Assembly (NCBI GenBank): GCA_902768665.1
Contig: CACXMA010000005.1
Span: 37,979 to 101,978 of the forward strand
Length of the DNA stretch: 64,000 bases
Direction of reading: 5' to 3'
Origin: an uncultured Bacteroidia bacterium
GTDB lineage: Bacteria; Bacteroidota; Bacteroidia; Bacteroidales; UBA932
Part shown: in pieces, positions 16,196 through 23,632 of the stretch
Layout of the letters: every line of letters starts with the position of its first letter
How positions within the stretch are numbered: the stretch's first letter is position 1
Notes under the pieces: generated by a model
The model's input: the letters and a program-made list of their open reading frames with translations, nothing else
The model's database searches: none
What the model was told of the DNA's origin: nothing
Program-made: the position numbers and the translations under genes

Positions 16196-18355
16196 TTAAT
16201 GCAGCATGATGGCCCGCAGGTCATCAATGTCCTGCTGCGGGACACCGATATCCAGCAGATACCTTGCGATGCACTCCTGGTAGGTGCCGGTGCGGCCTGT
16301 GGTGATGGTCTTCTTCAGGGATGTGTAGCTATAGCTGGTCCGGACGTGTTTGTAGACATAATTGCCGTCGTCATCCTTGGACATGCCCCAGTCGGTCGGG
16401 GTGAAATAGGTCAGCTCGTAATCCTTGGCCATGTCACTTTCGCTCACGCCCAGGACGCCTTCCAGCAGGACGGCCAGGGTGGCGGTGCGGTCGCGTCCGG
16501 CGGCGCAGTGGAAGTAAACGGGCTTGTTCTCCCGCAGGCGGGCCACTACCCAGCAGAAGGTATCCTTGACCTTGGTCGGATTGTCCCGGACCATGGTGTT
16601 GTAGCCACTGTCGAAGCCCGGCGCATAGAAGGCGATGTTGTCACCGAGCGGGGATTTGGACGGGACATCGCTTTCTTCGCGTAGGTCGACTTCGGCGAGG
16701 ATGCCTTCCGCGAGCATTTCCTTCCGGCCGTTCTCGTTGCAGTATTTCTTGTCGATGCGGCCGCCGCGGTAAAGCTTATGGTAGGCGACGGTCTTGCCTC
16801 CCAAGCCCTTGTAACCGCCGAGGTCGCGGCCGTTACGGACGTTGGGCTCGTAATAGACCTGGTGAAGATGACCGCGGGTGGCGAATTGGCCGCTTGCCAC
16901 GGTGGCATGGTCGGAGGTGGTGGTCACCTGCCAGTGGTAGGTGGTGTTGGGCACTAGGTTGGTGATGTCCTGCTGGCCGACACCTCCCGCCAGTTCATAT
17001 TCGCGACTCCAGTCGTTCTTCCAGACTTGCAGCAGCTGACTGCCGGAAGCAGCCGTCCAGGTGATGGAATAGACCGGAGGCAGCTCTTCGTTGTTGTCGC
17101 TGGGACCGCCGCCCGGGTATCCGATGATGCTGGAATAGGTGTATTCGGAAGAGCCGTAGTCGACTTCTTCCAGGAACTTTTCGATATACTGGTTCGTGGC
17201 GAGGAAGGCGTTCTCGTCGGGGGTTCCCGCGGAGGACAGCAGCCGGGAGGCGACGGCCTTGCCGAGGGTCCATTCGGCGTCATCGGCCTCGATATCCCAG
17301 TACATTGCTCCCAAAAGGCCTTTTTCCTTTACGTAGTCAGCCTTCAGTCCGATAGAGGTTTCGTCATCATAGCTCAAGACCATTGTTCCGGAAGCGTCGG
17401 TCAGGTAAGGGACCTTGGCTTGGTCGTCCCAGTTTCGGTTGTATCCTGTCAGGCGGATGATTTCGTTGTAGTCGAGCTCGTCACCCTGGAGGATATTGCG
17501 GTCTACGCGGCCGAAAAAGGCCATACCGAGGGTCATCTTATCATAGGGAACCCCCTTTGCGAAGTGCTTGGCTACAGCTTCATCGCAGCTCATTTTGGTC
17601 TTGGAGGACGGGTAGAGAGCGGCGTTGTGGGTCGGCGGGCGGCCCATATCGTAGCTCATTACGTTCACGAAGTCGAGATATTCGAGGGCACTGCTCCAGT
17701 CGACATAATGGGCACTTGCCTCGGATGCCATGGTGATGAGTTTCTCCGGCCCCAACACTTCCCGCAGGTCCTTCAGAAGGAGGGTGAAGTTGCGGGTGTC
17801 GTTCGGAGAGGAACTGATGCCGGCCGAACTGCTGGTCGGGTACTCCCAGTCGAGGTCGATGCCGTCGAGACCGTACTCGTTGACGGCATTGAGGCAGCTC
17901 TGGCAGAAATTCTTGCGGTGGGTCTCATCTGCGGCCATTTCCGAGAAATTGCCCGCGCCCCATCCGCCGACGGAGAGCATCACCTTCAGTGAGGGCTTCT
18001 GTTCCTTGAGTCCGACGATCTGTTTGAGGCGTTTCTGCTTCGAGCTTCGGATATAGATGGTCTCGAAGTCGTCGTTGATCTTGGCGAAGGAGAAGTTGAT
18101 GTGGGTCAGCAGGGACGGGTCCGGCAGCGGGCCGCTGTCGGCGTAGGCGTAGCCCACGATGATGTAGCCGCCTTCCGGCTCCGGCGTCGGCGTCGGGGTT
18201 GGGTCGGGAGGAGTCGGCCCCGGGGGTGTAGGGGTCGGAGTTTCCTTCCCGTCCGGCGGCGGGGGCAGGGTAGAGTCGTTCTCCGTTTTATCACAGGAGA
18301 GCATGATCAGCGGCAGTGCCAGCAGGCTGAACAGGGTAAGGATGAAGCGTTTCAT
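16196..18355 (-). CDS. Lipoprotein fusing GH18 chitinase-like and tyrosine-phosphatase domains
   Basis: The protein has 719 residues from the ATG at 18355, which gives a lipoprotein signal (IMLSC, acceptor Cys21). A Pro/Thr linker (30-62) leads to a GH18 domain (about 64-385) with SVGGWG at 128-133 and the catalytic motif DGIDLDWE at 164-171 (acid Glu171), plus the C-terminal barrel Trp in GAMYWDIEAD. A fibronectin-like segment (about 425-495) precedes a tyrosine/lipid phosphatase domain (about 500-719) with NGRDLGGY at 508-515 and the P-loop HCAAGRDRT at 616-624 (nucleophile Cys617, Arg623). Both active sites look intact. GH18 enzymes cut beta-1,4 GlcNAc glycans; the phosphatase target is unknown. 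I know of no characterised protein with this pairing. Confidence 0.85.
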   Translation of the reverse strand: MKRFILTLFSLLALPLIMLSCDKTENDSTLPPPPDGKETPTPTPPGPTPPDPTPTPTPEPEGGYIIVGYAYADSGPLPDPSLLTHINFSFAKINDDFETIYIRSSKQKRLKQIVGLKEQKPSLKVMLSVGGWGAGNFSEMAADETHRKNFCQSCLNAVNEYGLDGIDLDWEYPTSSSAGISSSPNDTRNFTLLLKDLREVLGPEKLITMASEASAHYVDWSSALEYLDFVNVMSYDMGRPPTHNAALYPSSKTKMSCDEAVAKHFAKGVPYDKMTLGMAFFGRVDRNILQGDELDYNEIIRLTGYNRNWDDQAKVPYLTDASGTMVLSYDDETSIGLKADYVKEKGLLGAMYWDIEADDAEWTLGKAVASRLLSSAGTPDENAFLATNQYIEKFLEEVDYGSSEYTYSSIIGYPGGGPSDNNEELPPVYSITWTAASGSQLLQVWKNDWSREYELAGGVGQQDITNLVPNTTYHWQVTTTSDHATVASGQFATRGHLHQVYYEPNVRNGRDLGGYKGLGGKTVAYHKLYRGGRIDKKYCNENGRKEMLAEGILAEVDLREESDVPSKSPLGDNIAFYAPGFDSGYNTMVRDNPTKVKDTFCWVVARLRENKPVYFHCAAGRDRTATLAVLLEGVLGVSESDMAKDYELTYFTPTDWGMSKDDDGNYVYKHVRTSYSYTSLKKTITTGRTGTYQECIARYLLDIGVPQQDIDDLRAIMLH

Positions 18356-18443
18356 GGCGGCAAGATACGCAATAATCTTTATTATTGGATGCGCATTCTG
18401 CGAAAATATCCCCACAATTGTCGCGGAAGGTCAAAAAATGCTG

Positions 18444-18451
18444 TATCTTTG
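18444..18451 (+). promoter_or_regulatory. -7 box of LOG gene
   Basis: TATCTTTG ends 17 bases before the ATG at 18469. The -33 position holds only a weak ATTG. Confidence 0.55.
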
Positions 18452-18468
18452 TGGAGAAAACAACGGGA

Positions 18469-18993
18469 ATGAAAAAGATTGTCATATTCTGCTCTTCCAG
18501 CGAAGGAATCGATCCTCGCTACACCGCCGCGGCCGGGGAACTCGTCGAGGGACTCTGCCGGAAAGGATATGGCATCGTCTCCGGCGGGTCTTTCCGCGGA
18601 ACGATGGGTGTGGTCGCCGATACGGTAAAGGCCTGCGGCGGGTACCACAAGGGCGTACTGCCCGCCTTCATGACCGGCTTGGTCTATGACGGACTCAGCG
18701 AAACGGTCTGGACGCCTACCATGTCAGAGCGCAAGCAGGAAATGCGAAGGGACACCGTGGCTTCCATCGCCCTTCCCGGTGGCATCGGCACGCTCGACGA
18801 GCTCATCGAGACGCATGTCCTCATCAAGCTCAAGCAGTACCACGGCCGGTTGATCCTGTTGAATACCGCCGGCTTCTATAAGCCGTTCAAGGCGCTTCTC
18901 GACCACTATGTCGCCACGAAGATGCTGACCCCGGCCGACCGTTCCCTCATCGAATTCTTCGACTCTCCGGAGCAGCTTCTGGCAACGTTTTAG
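18469..18993 (+). CDS. LOG family protein (cytokinin riboside phosphorylase-like)
   Basis: The protein has 174 residues. The nucleotide-binding motif LPGGIGTLDELIE is the PGGxGTxxE signature of the LOG family, whose members hydrolyse nucleoside 5'-monophosphates to free base and ribose phosphate. The N-terminus KKIVIFCSSSEGIDPRY matches the family Rossmann start. The ATG at 18469 follows a -7 box and gives the usual length; upstream in-frame codons precede the promoter. The deacylase gene follows after 7 bases, so the two likely form an operon. Confidence 0.85.
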   Translation: MKKIVIFCSSSEGIDPRYTAAAGELVEGLCRKGYGIVSGGSFRGTMGVVADTVKACGGYHKGVLPAFMTGLVYDGLSETVWTPTMSERKQEMRRDTVASIALPGGIGTLDELIETHVLIKLKQYHGRLILLNTAGFYKPFKALLDHYVATKMLTPADRSLIEFFDSPEQLLATF

Positions 18994-19000
18994 GAAGCCC

Positions 19001-19534
19001 ATGTTTAAAGTAAGCGATATCCTCACTGCGCCGCCGGCAACGTTCTCTTCACCGCTGCAGCGGAAGGTCTATGAGACGTTTTCCGCACTCGGCATCAAAT
19101 ACGGCCGGGTCGATACCGATCCGGGCCTGACGATGGAGGACTGTCAGCACATCGATGCGAGAATCGGCGTGCGGATCGTCAAGACCGTTTTTCTCTGCAA
19201 CCGGCAGCAGACGGAGTTTTACCTGTATGTCACGACGGATGACAAGCCTTTCGTTACCCGTGATTTCTGCGGTGCGCTGGGCATTCCCCGCGTGTCCTTC
19301 GCCCCGGCGGAAAAGCTGCAGGAGCTGACCGGCGTACGGGTTGGTGCCACGACCATCCTCTCCTCCATCCTGTCATCCTGCGCCGGAGTCCACCTGGTGA
19401 TGGACCGGCGTGTTGCCGAAAGCGAATGGTTTGCCTGTACGGACGGTACCGCCACCTGCTTTGTCAAACTACGTACGGAGGACCTGCTGAACAAATACCT
19501 GCCCGCTTCCGGGCACCGTATCGTTTTTATCTAG
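19001..19534 (+). CDS. YbaK/EbsC-type aminoacyl-tRNA deacylase
   Basis: This 177-residue protein has the YbaK/ProX fold used to hydrolyse mischarged tRNAs such as Ala-tRNA(Pro) in trans. Supporting segments are RIVKTVFLCN (the family has a conserved Lys at this place), a Gly-rich stretch near TGVRVGATTILSS, and the strand order. It resembles the PrdX subgroup in length. Cytoplasmic. It follows the LOG gene by 7 bases and ends just before a convergent minus-strand pair. Confidence 0.8.
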   Translation: MFKVSDILTAPPATFSSPLQRKVYETFSALGIKYGRVDTDPGLTMEDCQHIDARIGVRIVKTVFLCNRQQTEFYLYVTTDDKPFVTRDFCGALGIPRVSFAPAEKLQELTGVRVGATTILSSILSSCAGVHLVMDRRVAESEWFACTDGTATCFVKLRTEDLLNKYLPASGHRIVFI

Positions 19535-19537
19535 AAA

Positions 19538-19948
19538 TCAGAAGAAGAAAAACCAGGCGGCCCAGGCCCTGGGAATGCCCGGGGCGTGTCCGATCGTCCG
19601 GTAATTGGCGTCCTGCACGGTGCCGTCATCGCGGATGTGGCCTACGGTGCGGTAATTGGCGTCCTGGATGGTCCCGTCGTTACGGATGTGGCCGATGGTG
19701 GAATAATTGGCATTCTGCACGGTGCCGTCACTGCGAAGATGGCCGACCGTCCGGTAATTGGCGTCCTGCACGGTTCCGTCGTCGCGGATGTGGCCGATGG
19801 TCCGATAACCAGCGTCCTGGATGGTCCCGTCGCTACGGATGTTGGCGACCGTCGCATAATTGCCGTCCGTCACGCGCTGGGCATAGGCGTTTCCGCCTGC
19901 CATCCCAAGCAGGAGCACGAACAGCAGGAAAAGGAATAAACGTTTCAT
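19538..19948 (-). CDS. Secreted protein with tandem 17-residue repeats
   Basis: The protein has 136 residues: a signal peptide (1-23, cut after AYA), then about five copies of a 17-residue unit of type DGTVQDANYRTIGHIRD, corresponding to a 51-base tandem DNA repeat across roughly 19580-19860. It ends in WAAWFFFF, an unusual aromatic C-terminus. The units alternate DGT and YRT-I/V-GHI, suggesting a repeating beta structure; similar repeat proteins occur in other gut Bacteroidales, and there is some likeness to beta-flower repeat proteins. Its ATG overlaps the stop of the PAS gene (ATGA), so they are translated together. Function unknown. Confidence 0.7.
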   Translation of the reverse strand: MKRLFLFLLFVLLLGMAGGNAYAQRVTDGNYATVANIRSDGTIQDAGYRTIGHIRDDGTVQDANYRTVGHLRSDGTVQNANYSTIGHIRNDGTIQDANYRTVGHIRDDGTVQDANYRTIGHAPGIPRAWAAWFFFF

Positions 19949-20283
19949 TTTCTGACTCTGTGCGGCATGTTTTCCGGGAGTACCATGGACAACTCCATGA
20001 ATCCGGCGTACTCTTCCCCGTCATACCACGGACACTGGAAAATGAGTTTCTTCAGTCCCTCCTTTTCGACGGTGTAGACATTGGTGCGGGGATTCTCGAG
20101 CATATCTGCCAGCATAGACCGTGCCGGCTCGGGATGGCAGTCCAGCACATTCTGGCCGATGAGTTCCGGGCGGCCGGGCTTCAGGAAGGTCTTGCGGGAT
20201 TTTTGGTTCATGTCGAGGATGGTTCCATCCTTTGCGCAGACGGTCACGGCGACATCCGCGCCTTCAAAATAGTCTCGTTTCAT
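19945..20283 (-). CDS. Small PAS-domain protein
   Basis: The protein has 112 residues from the ATG at 20283, chosen because a clear promoter lies just upstream; an earlier in-frame ATG at 20313 precedes it. The fold is a single PAS domain: VTVCAKDGTILDMNQKSRKTF, then IGQNVLDCHPEPA, and a closing sheet WYDGEEYAGFMELSM. The CHPE segment is typical of PAS domains seen in redox or haem sensors, but no output domain is present. It is paired with the 17-residue-repeat protein by a 4-base overlap, an odd combination of a cytoplasmic sensor and a secreted repeat protein. Confidence 0.75.
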   Translation of the reverse strand: MKRDYFEGADVAVTVCAKDGTILDMNQKSRKTFLKPGRPELIGQNVLDCHPEPARSMLADMLENPRTNVYTVEKEGLKKLIFQCPWYDGEEYAGFMELSMVLPENMPHRVRK

Positions 20284-20299
20284 TCGGTTCGCTTTTTCG

Positions 20300-20331
20300 C
20301 AAAGATAATCCAAATGCCCCGCTAAAGCAAA
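20300..20331 (-). promoter_or_regulatory. Promoter of PAS gene
   Basis: On the minus strand TTTG (20331-20328) and TATCTTTG (20307-20300) are 20 bases apart, a full consensus match. Confidence 0.75.
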
Positions 20332-20344
20332 TGGAAAAAATGCT

Positions 20345-20352
20345 TATCTTTG
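20345..20352 (+). promoter_or_regulatory. -7 box of macrodomain-like gene
   Basis: TATCTTTG lies 11 bases before the ATG at 20364, diverging from the PAS promoter only about 40 bases away. Confidence 0.55.
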
Positions 20353-20363
20353 AAAAAAAGACG

Positions 20364-20978
20364 ATGACTATGGAAAGAGACGCTCGGCCGGTCTATACCC
20401 CGGAATACATTACGCAGCTGCGGCCGGATGAGGTTTTTGTCTTCGGCTCGAACCTCGCCGGGATGCACGGCGGCGGTGCGGCATATATTGCCTGGCGCCG
20501 GTTCGGCGCGGTTATGGGGCAGGGCGTCGGCCTTCAGGGGCAGAGCTACGCCATTCCGACCATGCAGGGAGGGGTGGAGACCATCCGTCCCTATGTAGAC
20601 GAGTTCATCGCTTTCGCCGGGGAGCACCCCGAAAAGTTCTTCTATGTGACACGCATCGGCTGCGGCATCGCCGGATTCCGGGACGACGAGATTGCGCCGC
20701 TCTTTGCCGGCGCGCTGGATATGGACAATGTCTGCCTGCCCGAAAGTTTCAGCCGCATCGCGAGGATTTGCCGCGTGCAGGAAATGGAGGAGCGATTCGA
20801 TCGGGCGGACAGCGAGGATCTGGCCGTGCTGCGCGAGTATATGGATTCAGGCCGGTGGAAGGCCGATTTCGAGGCGGACGAACGGGGTGAAATCCCCTCT
20901 GGCCTCAAGCGCGGCGTGCTGTCTGAAGACGGCTTGTATGATTTGCTGCAGGAACATAATCCCGAGAACCCATGCTGA
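20364..20978 (+). CDS. Macrodomain-like protein (FVFGSNLAGxHGGGAA type)
   Basis: The protein has 204 residues. It carries VFVFGSNLAGMHGGGAA near the N-terminus, then QGQSYAIPT and VTRIGCGIAGF, the pattern of macrodomain-like ADP-ribose-binding proteins sometimes listed with phage protein A1S_2505. The Gly-rich loop would contact a phosphate-ribose. The C-terminal ~80 residues have no recognised motif. Two closely spaced ATGs (20364, 20370) are possible starts; both follow the -7 box. The next gene overlaps by 7 bases. An ADP-ribose-related role is inferred from family likeness only. Confidence 0.6.
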   Translation: MTMERDARPVYTPEYITQLRPDEVFVFGSNLAGMHGGGAAYIAWRRFGAVMGQGVGLQGQSYAIPTMQGGVETIRPYVDEFIAFAGEHPEKFFYVTRIGCGIAGFRDDEIAPLFAGALDMDNVCLPESFSRIARICRVQEMEERFDRADSEDLAVLREYMDSGRWKADFEADERGEIPSGLKRGVLSEDGLYDLLQEHNPENPC

Positions 20979-22072
20979 ACCTCAAAAGCACCCTTTTTTC
21001 CGTCACCCTGTCTCTCGCCCTGGCCGCTTCGGCCCAGGGGCAGGCGCTGCGTCTTCTGGTCGGAACCTATACGGAAGGTACGCCGGCAGAAGGCGTTTAC
21101 CTCTATTCCTTTGACGGGGCTACGGCCGAAACGGCCCTTCTCGGCGTTGCCCCAAGCGGCAATCCTTCCTTTGTTATCCCGGATCCCCGCGGCGGCATCG
21201 CCTATGCCGTCAACGAGTACAGCGACGGTCGGGAGGCGGTCAGCTCCTATGAGGTCCGGGGGGATAGTATTCAGCTCCTCAGCAGCGTTCCCATCCCCGG
21301 TGCGGAAGTGGACGGCGCGGACCCTTGCAACCTCCTTTTTACCGGCGGGGCTCTCGTCACCGCCAATTATACGGGCGGCAGCGTCACGGCTTTCCCCATT
21401 GCCGGGGACGGCCAGGTCGGCGCCATGTCGCAGTCTTTCTCGAGTGCGGCGGGGATTTCCCATATGCACTGCGCGGTCCTGTCGCCGGACGGGCGGTATA
21501 TCTTTGTCACCGACCTCGGCAGGGACAATATTCTTCGTTTTGTGCGTGAGGAGGGGGAGAAGCCCCTCGGTGAAAGTTCCGTCGCCTGGCAGTCGACAGC
21601 GGAGGAGCCTTTCGGGCCCCGGCATATGGTCTTCAGCGCCGACGGCCGCTATGCCTATCTCCTGTGCGAACTCGGTGACAAACTCGTCGTCTTTTCCTAC
21701 GCCGACGGTCTTTTGAGCCCGATCCAGACGCTGACGGCCTATGACGGAGAAGGCCATGGCAGTGCCGACATCCACCTCTCTCCGGACGGCCGTTTCCTTT
21801 ATACGAGCCATCGCCTGAAGGAGGACGGGATCGCCATCTTCTGCGTCGATCCGGTAAGCGGTGTGGTCCGTCGGATCGGCTACCAGCCCACCGGAAGGCA
21901 TCCGCGTAACTTCGCGGTTTCTCCCGGCGGAAAGTTCCTTCTCTGTGCCTGCCGGGACGAGAATGCCATAGAGATTTATGCCATCGATCCCGACACAGGC
22001 CTGCTGAGCCTTACCGGCAAAACCATTTCCGTAGGTGCACCGGTTTGTGTCCAGTTCGTTAGCGCCAGGTAA
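20972..22072 (+). CDS. Secreted 7-bladed beta-propeller lactonase (6-phosphogluconolactonase-like)
   Basis: The protein has 366 residues, with a signal peptide at about 1-24 (cut near AQGQA). Repeated blade motifs such as LSPDGRYIFVTDLG, FSADGRYAYLLCE and LSPDGRFLYTSHR mark the lactonase family of beta-propellers (YbhE/Pgl-like). Cytoplasmic relatives hydrolyse 6-phosphogluconolactone; exported homologues in Bacteroidetes are common and their substrate is uncertain. It overlaps the macrodomain-like gene by 7 bases and the convergent ABC gene by 14 bases. Confidence 0.8.
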   Translation: MLNLKSTLFSVTLSLALAASAQGQALRLLVGTYTEGTPAEGVYLYSFDGATAETALLGVAPSGNPSFVIPDPRGGIAYAVNEYSDGREAVSSYEVRGDSIQLLSSVPIPGAEVDGADPCNLLFTGGALVTANYTGGSVTAFPIAGDGQVGAMSQSFSSAAGISHMHCAVLSPDGRYIFVTDLGRDNILRFVREEGEKPLGESSVAWQSTAEEPFGPRHMVFSADGRYAYLLCELGDKLVVFSYADGLLSPIQTLTAYDGEGHGSADIHLSPDGRFLYTSHRLKEDGIAIFCVDPVSGVVRRIGYQPTGRHPRNFAVSPGGKFLLCACRDENAIEIYAIDPDTGLLSLTGKTISVGAPVCVQFVSAR

Positions 22073-22694
22073 AGAGGCGGTCGAGGACGGCTTCGCGGTC
22101 GGAGGTGCCGGAGAGGAGGAATTGACCTTCCTTCGTGATGCCGGCGACGCGGTCGGCGATTTCCAGGGCCTCGCGCAGGTCATGGGATGAGAAGAGGACG
22201 GGAAGGCCGCTCCGGCGGCTCATTTCCCGGATTGTCCGAAGTGTCGCCCGGCGGCCTTCCGCATCGAGGAAGGCGGTCGGTTCGTCCAGGAGCAGGAGGT
22301 CGGCCCGGCGGGTCAGGGCGATGGCGAGGCAGGCTTTCTGGAACTGCCCGTCGCTGAGGGTGCTGAGGTCGCGGCCGTCCAGATCGGCGATGCCGAGGGC
22401 GGTCAGCGCTTCGGCGATGCGGCCTTCCAGGCCCTCCGAACGCTTCCAGCGGCTCTCGCGGAAGCAGCCGGTACGGATGAATTCCCGGACCGTAAATCCC
22501 TTTACTTTCGGAATGCCGGTCGGCAGGAAAAGGGCCTCCGGGTGCTGCCGGGAGAGGGCTCTCAGCAGCGTTGTCTTGCCGCAGCCGTTGGCGCCGGCGA
22601 GGAGAATGCACTCGCCCCCGGCGATGTCCAGACGGATATCGCGGGCCAGCTCGTGACTGCCGTAGCCGATGGAGGAGAGAGCAATCCGGATCAT
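22059..22694 (-). CDS. ABC transporter ATPase (FecE-like)
   Basis: The protein has 211 residues, somewhat short for FecE/BtuD ATPases (about 250). Walker A is GANGCGKTT, the signature loop is LSDGQ (variant of LSGGQ), Walker B is LLLLDEPTAFLD and the switch His is in FSSHD. It overlaps the 3' end of the FecCD-like permease by 4 bases, and together they would form a siderophore, haem or cobalamin-type importer. No substrate-binding protein is encoded next to them. It is the last gene of a long minus-strand run. Confidence 0.88.
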   Translation of the reverse strand: MIRIALSSIGYGSHELARDIRLDIAGGECILLAGANGCGKTTLLRALSRQHPEALFLPTGIPKVKGFTVREFIRTGCFRESRWKRSEGLEGRIAEALTALGIADLDGRDLSTLSDGQFQKACLAIALTRRADLLLLDEPTAFLDAEGRRATLRTIREMSRRSGLPVLFSSHDLREALEIADRVAGITKEGQFLLSGTSDREAVLDRLFTWR

Positions 22695-23629
22695 TTCTTC
22701 AGCAGGATATAGAGGATGACGGGTATGCCGACAAGGGCCATCGTGCTGCCGACGGGAAGCGGGACAGGCCCCAGGAAGGAGAGGATGTCGGCCAAAAGGG
22801 CGATGGCGGCCCCGCAGAGGGCGCCGAGGGAGAGAACAGAACGGGCGGAAGAGCTGCGGCCGATCCAGCGGGCGACATGCGGTGCGGCTATGCCGACAAA
22901 GCCGACGGGACCGCAGAAGGCTGTCGCGGCGCCGGTCATCAGGCAGACGCCGAGGATGGAAACGGTCCGGATGCGACGGATCTGCCCGCCCGCTGCCTGT
23001 GCGAAATCATCCCCGAAAAGGAGAAGGTCCAGCCCGCGGGCGTTGAGGCCGGCAAGCAGAGCGCCGATGCCCAGAGAGGCCGCCAGTACCCACAGCTCCT
23101 GTGTCCCGTTACCGACAAAACTGCCCGCTGCCCAGCTGTAGAAGCGCTTGAGGCTTTCCTCGTCGGCCGTATACTGCAGCGTGGCGCTGACGGCGCTGAG
23201 GATGAATCCGAGCATGATGCCAAGCAGCAGCAGCGTGGCGGTACTGCGGGTCTTTCCGGCGGCGGCTATGACCACGAGCGAGGTCAGCAGGGCGCCGAGG
23301 ACCGCTCCGGCGGGAATGCCCAGGGCTGCGGACGGAATGGCAAGCACGGCGACGGCCGCTCCGAGGCCCGCACCGGAGGAAATGCCCATGATGTGGGGGT
23401 CGGCGAGGGGATTGCGGAAAACGGCCTGCATCTCGGTGCCGCCAAGGCCGAGTGCCGCGCCGACGAGAAGGGCCGTCAGCACGCGCGGCAGGCGGATCTG
23501 CCTCAGCAGTACGCCGTCGGCGGGGCCGAAACCGCTGTCCCCGCTGAGAAGATCCAGCACAAGCAGACCTGCCGTCACCGCTGTGACCAGCAGTAACGGC
23601 AGAATCGCTTTATGCGGCTTTGCGGCCAA
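22691..23629 (-). CDS. FecCD/BtuC-type ABC permease
   Basis: This 312-residue polytopic protein has the family pattern LRQIRLPRVLTALLVGAALGLGGTEMQAVFRNPLADPHIMGISSGAG in three successive short blocks, and the ATPase-coupling helix near the C-terminal third (GPVGFVGIAAPHVARW). These permeases import iron-siderophores, haem or vitamin B12. It starts 3 bases after the upstream peptidase stop and overlaps the ATPase gene, so all three are probably one operon. Cargo is not evident. Confidence 0.88.
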   Translation of the reverse strand: MAAKPHKAILPLLLVTAVTAGLLVLDLLSGDSGFGPADGVLLRQIRLPRVLTALLVGAALGLGGTEMQAVFRNPLADPHIMGISSGAGLGAAVAVLAIPSAALGIPAGAVLGALLTSLVVIAAAGKTRSTATLLLLGIMLGFILSAVSATLQYTADEESLKRFYSWAAGSFVGNGTQELWVLAASLGIGALLAGLNARGLDLLLFGDDFAQAAGGQIRRIRTVSILGVCLMTGAATAFCGPVGFVGIAAPHVARWIGRSSSARSVLSLGALCGAAIALLADILSFLGPVPLPVGSTMALVGIPVILYILLKK

Positions 23630-23632
23630 GGT

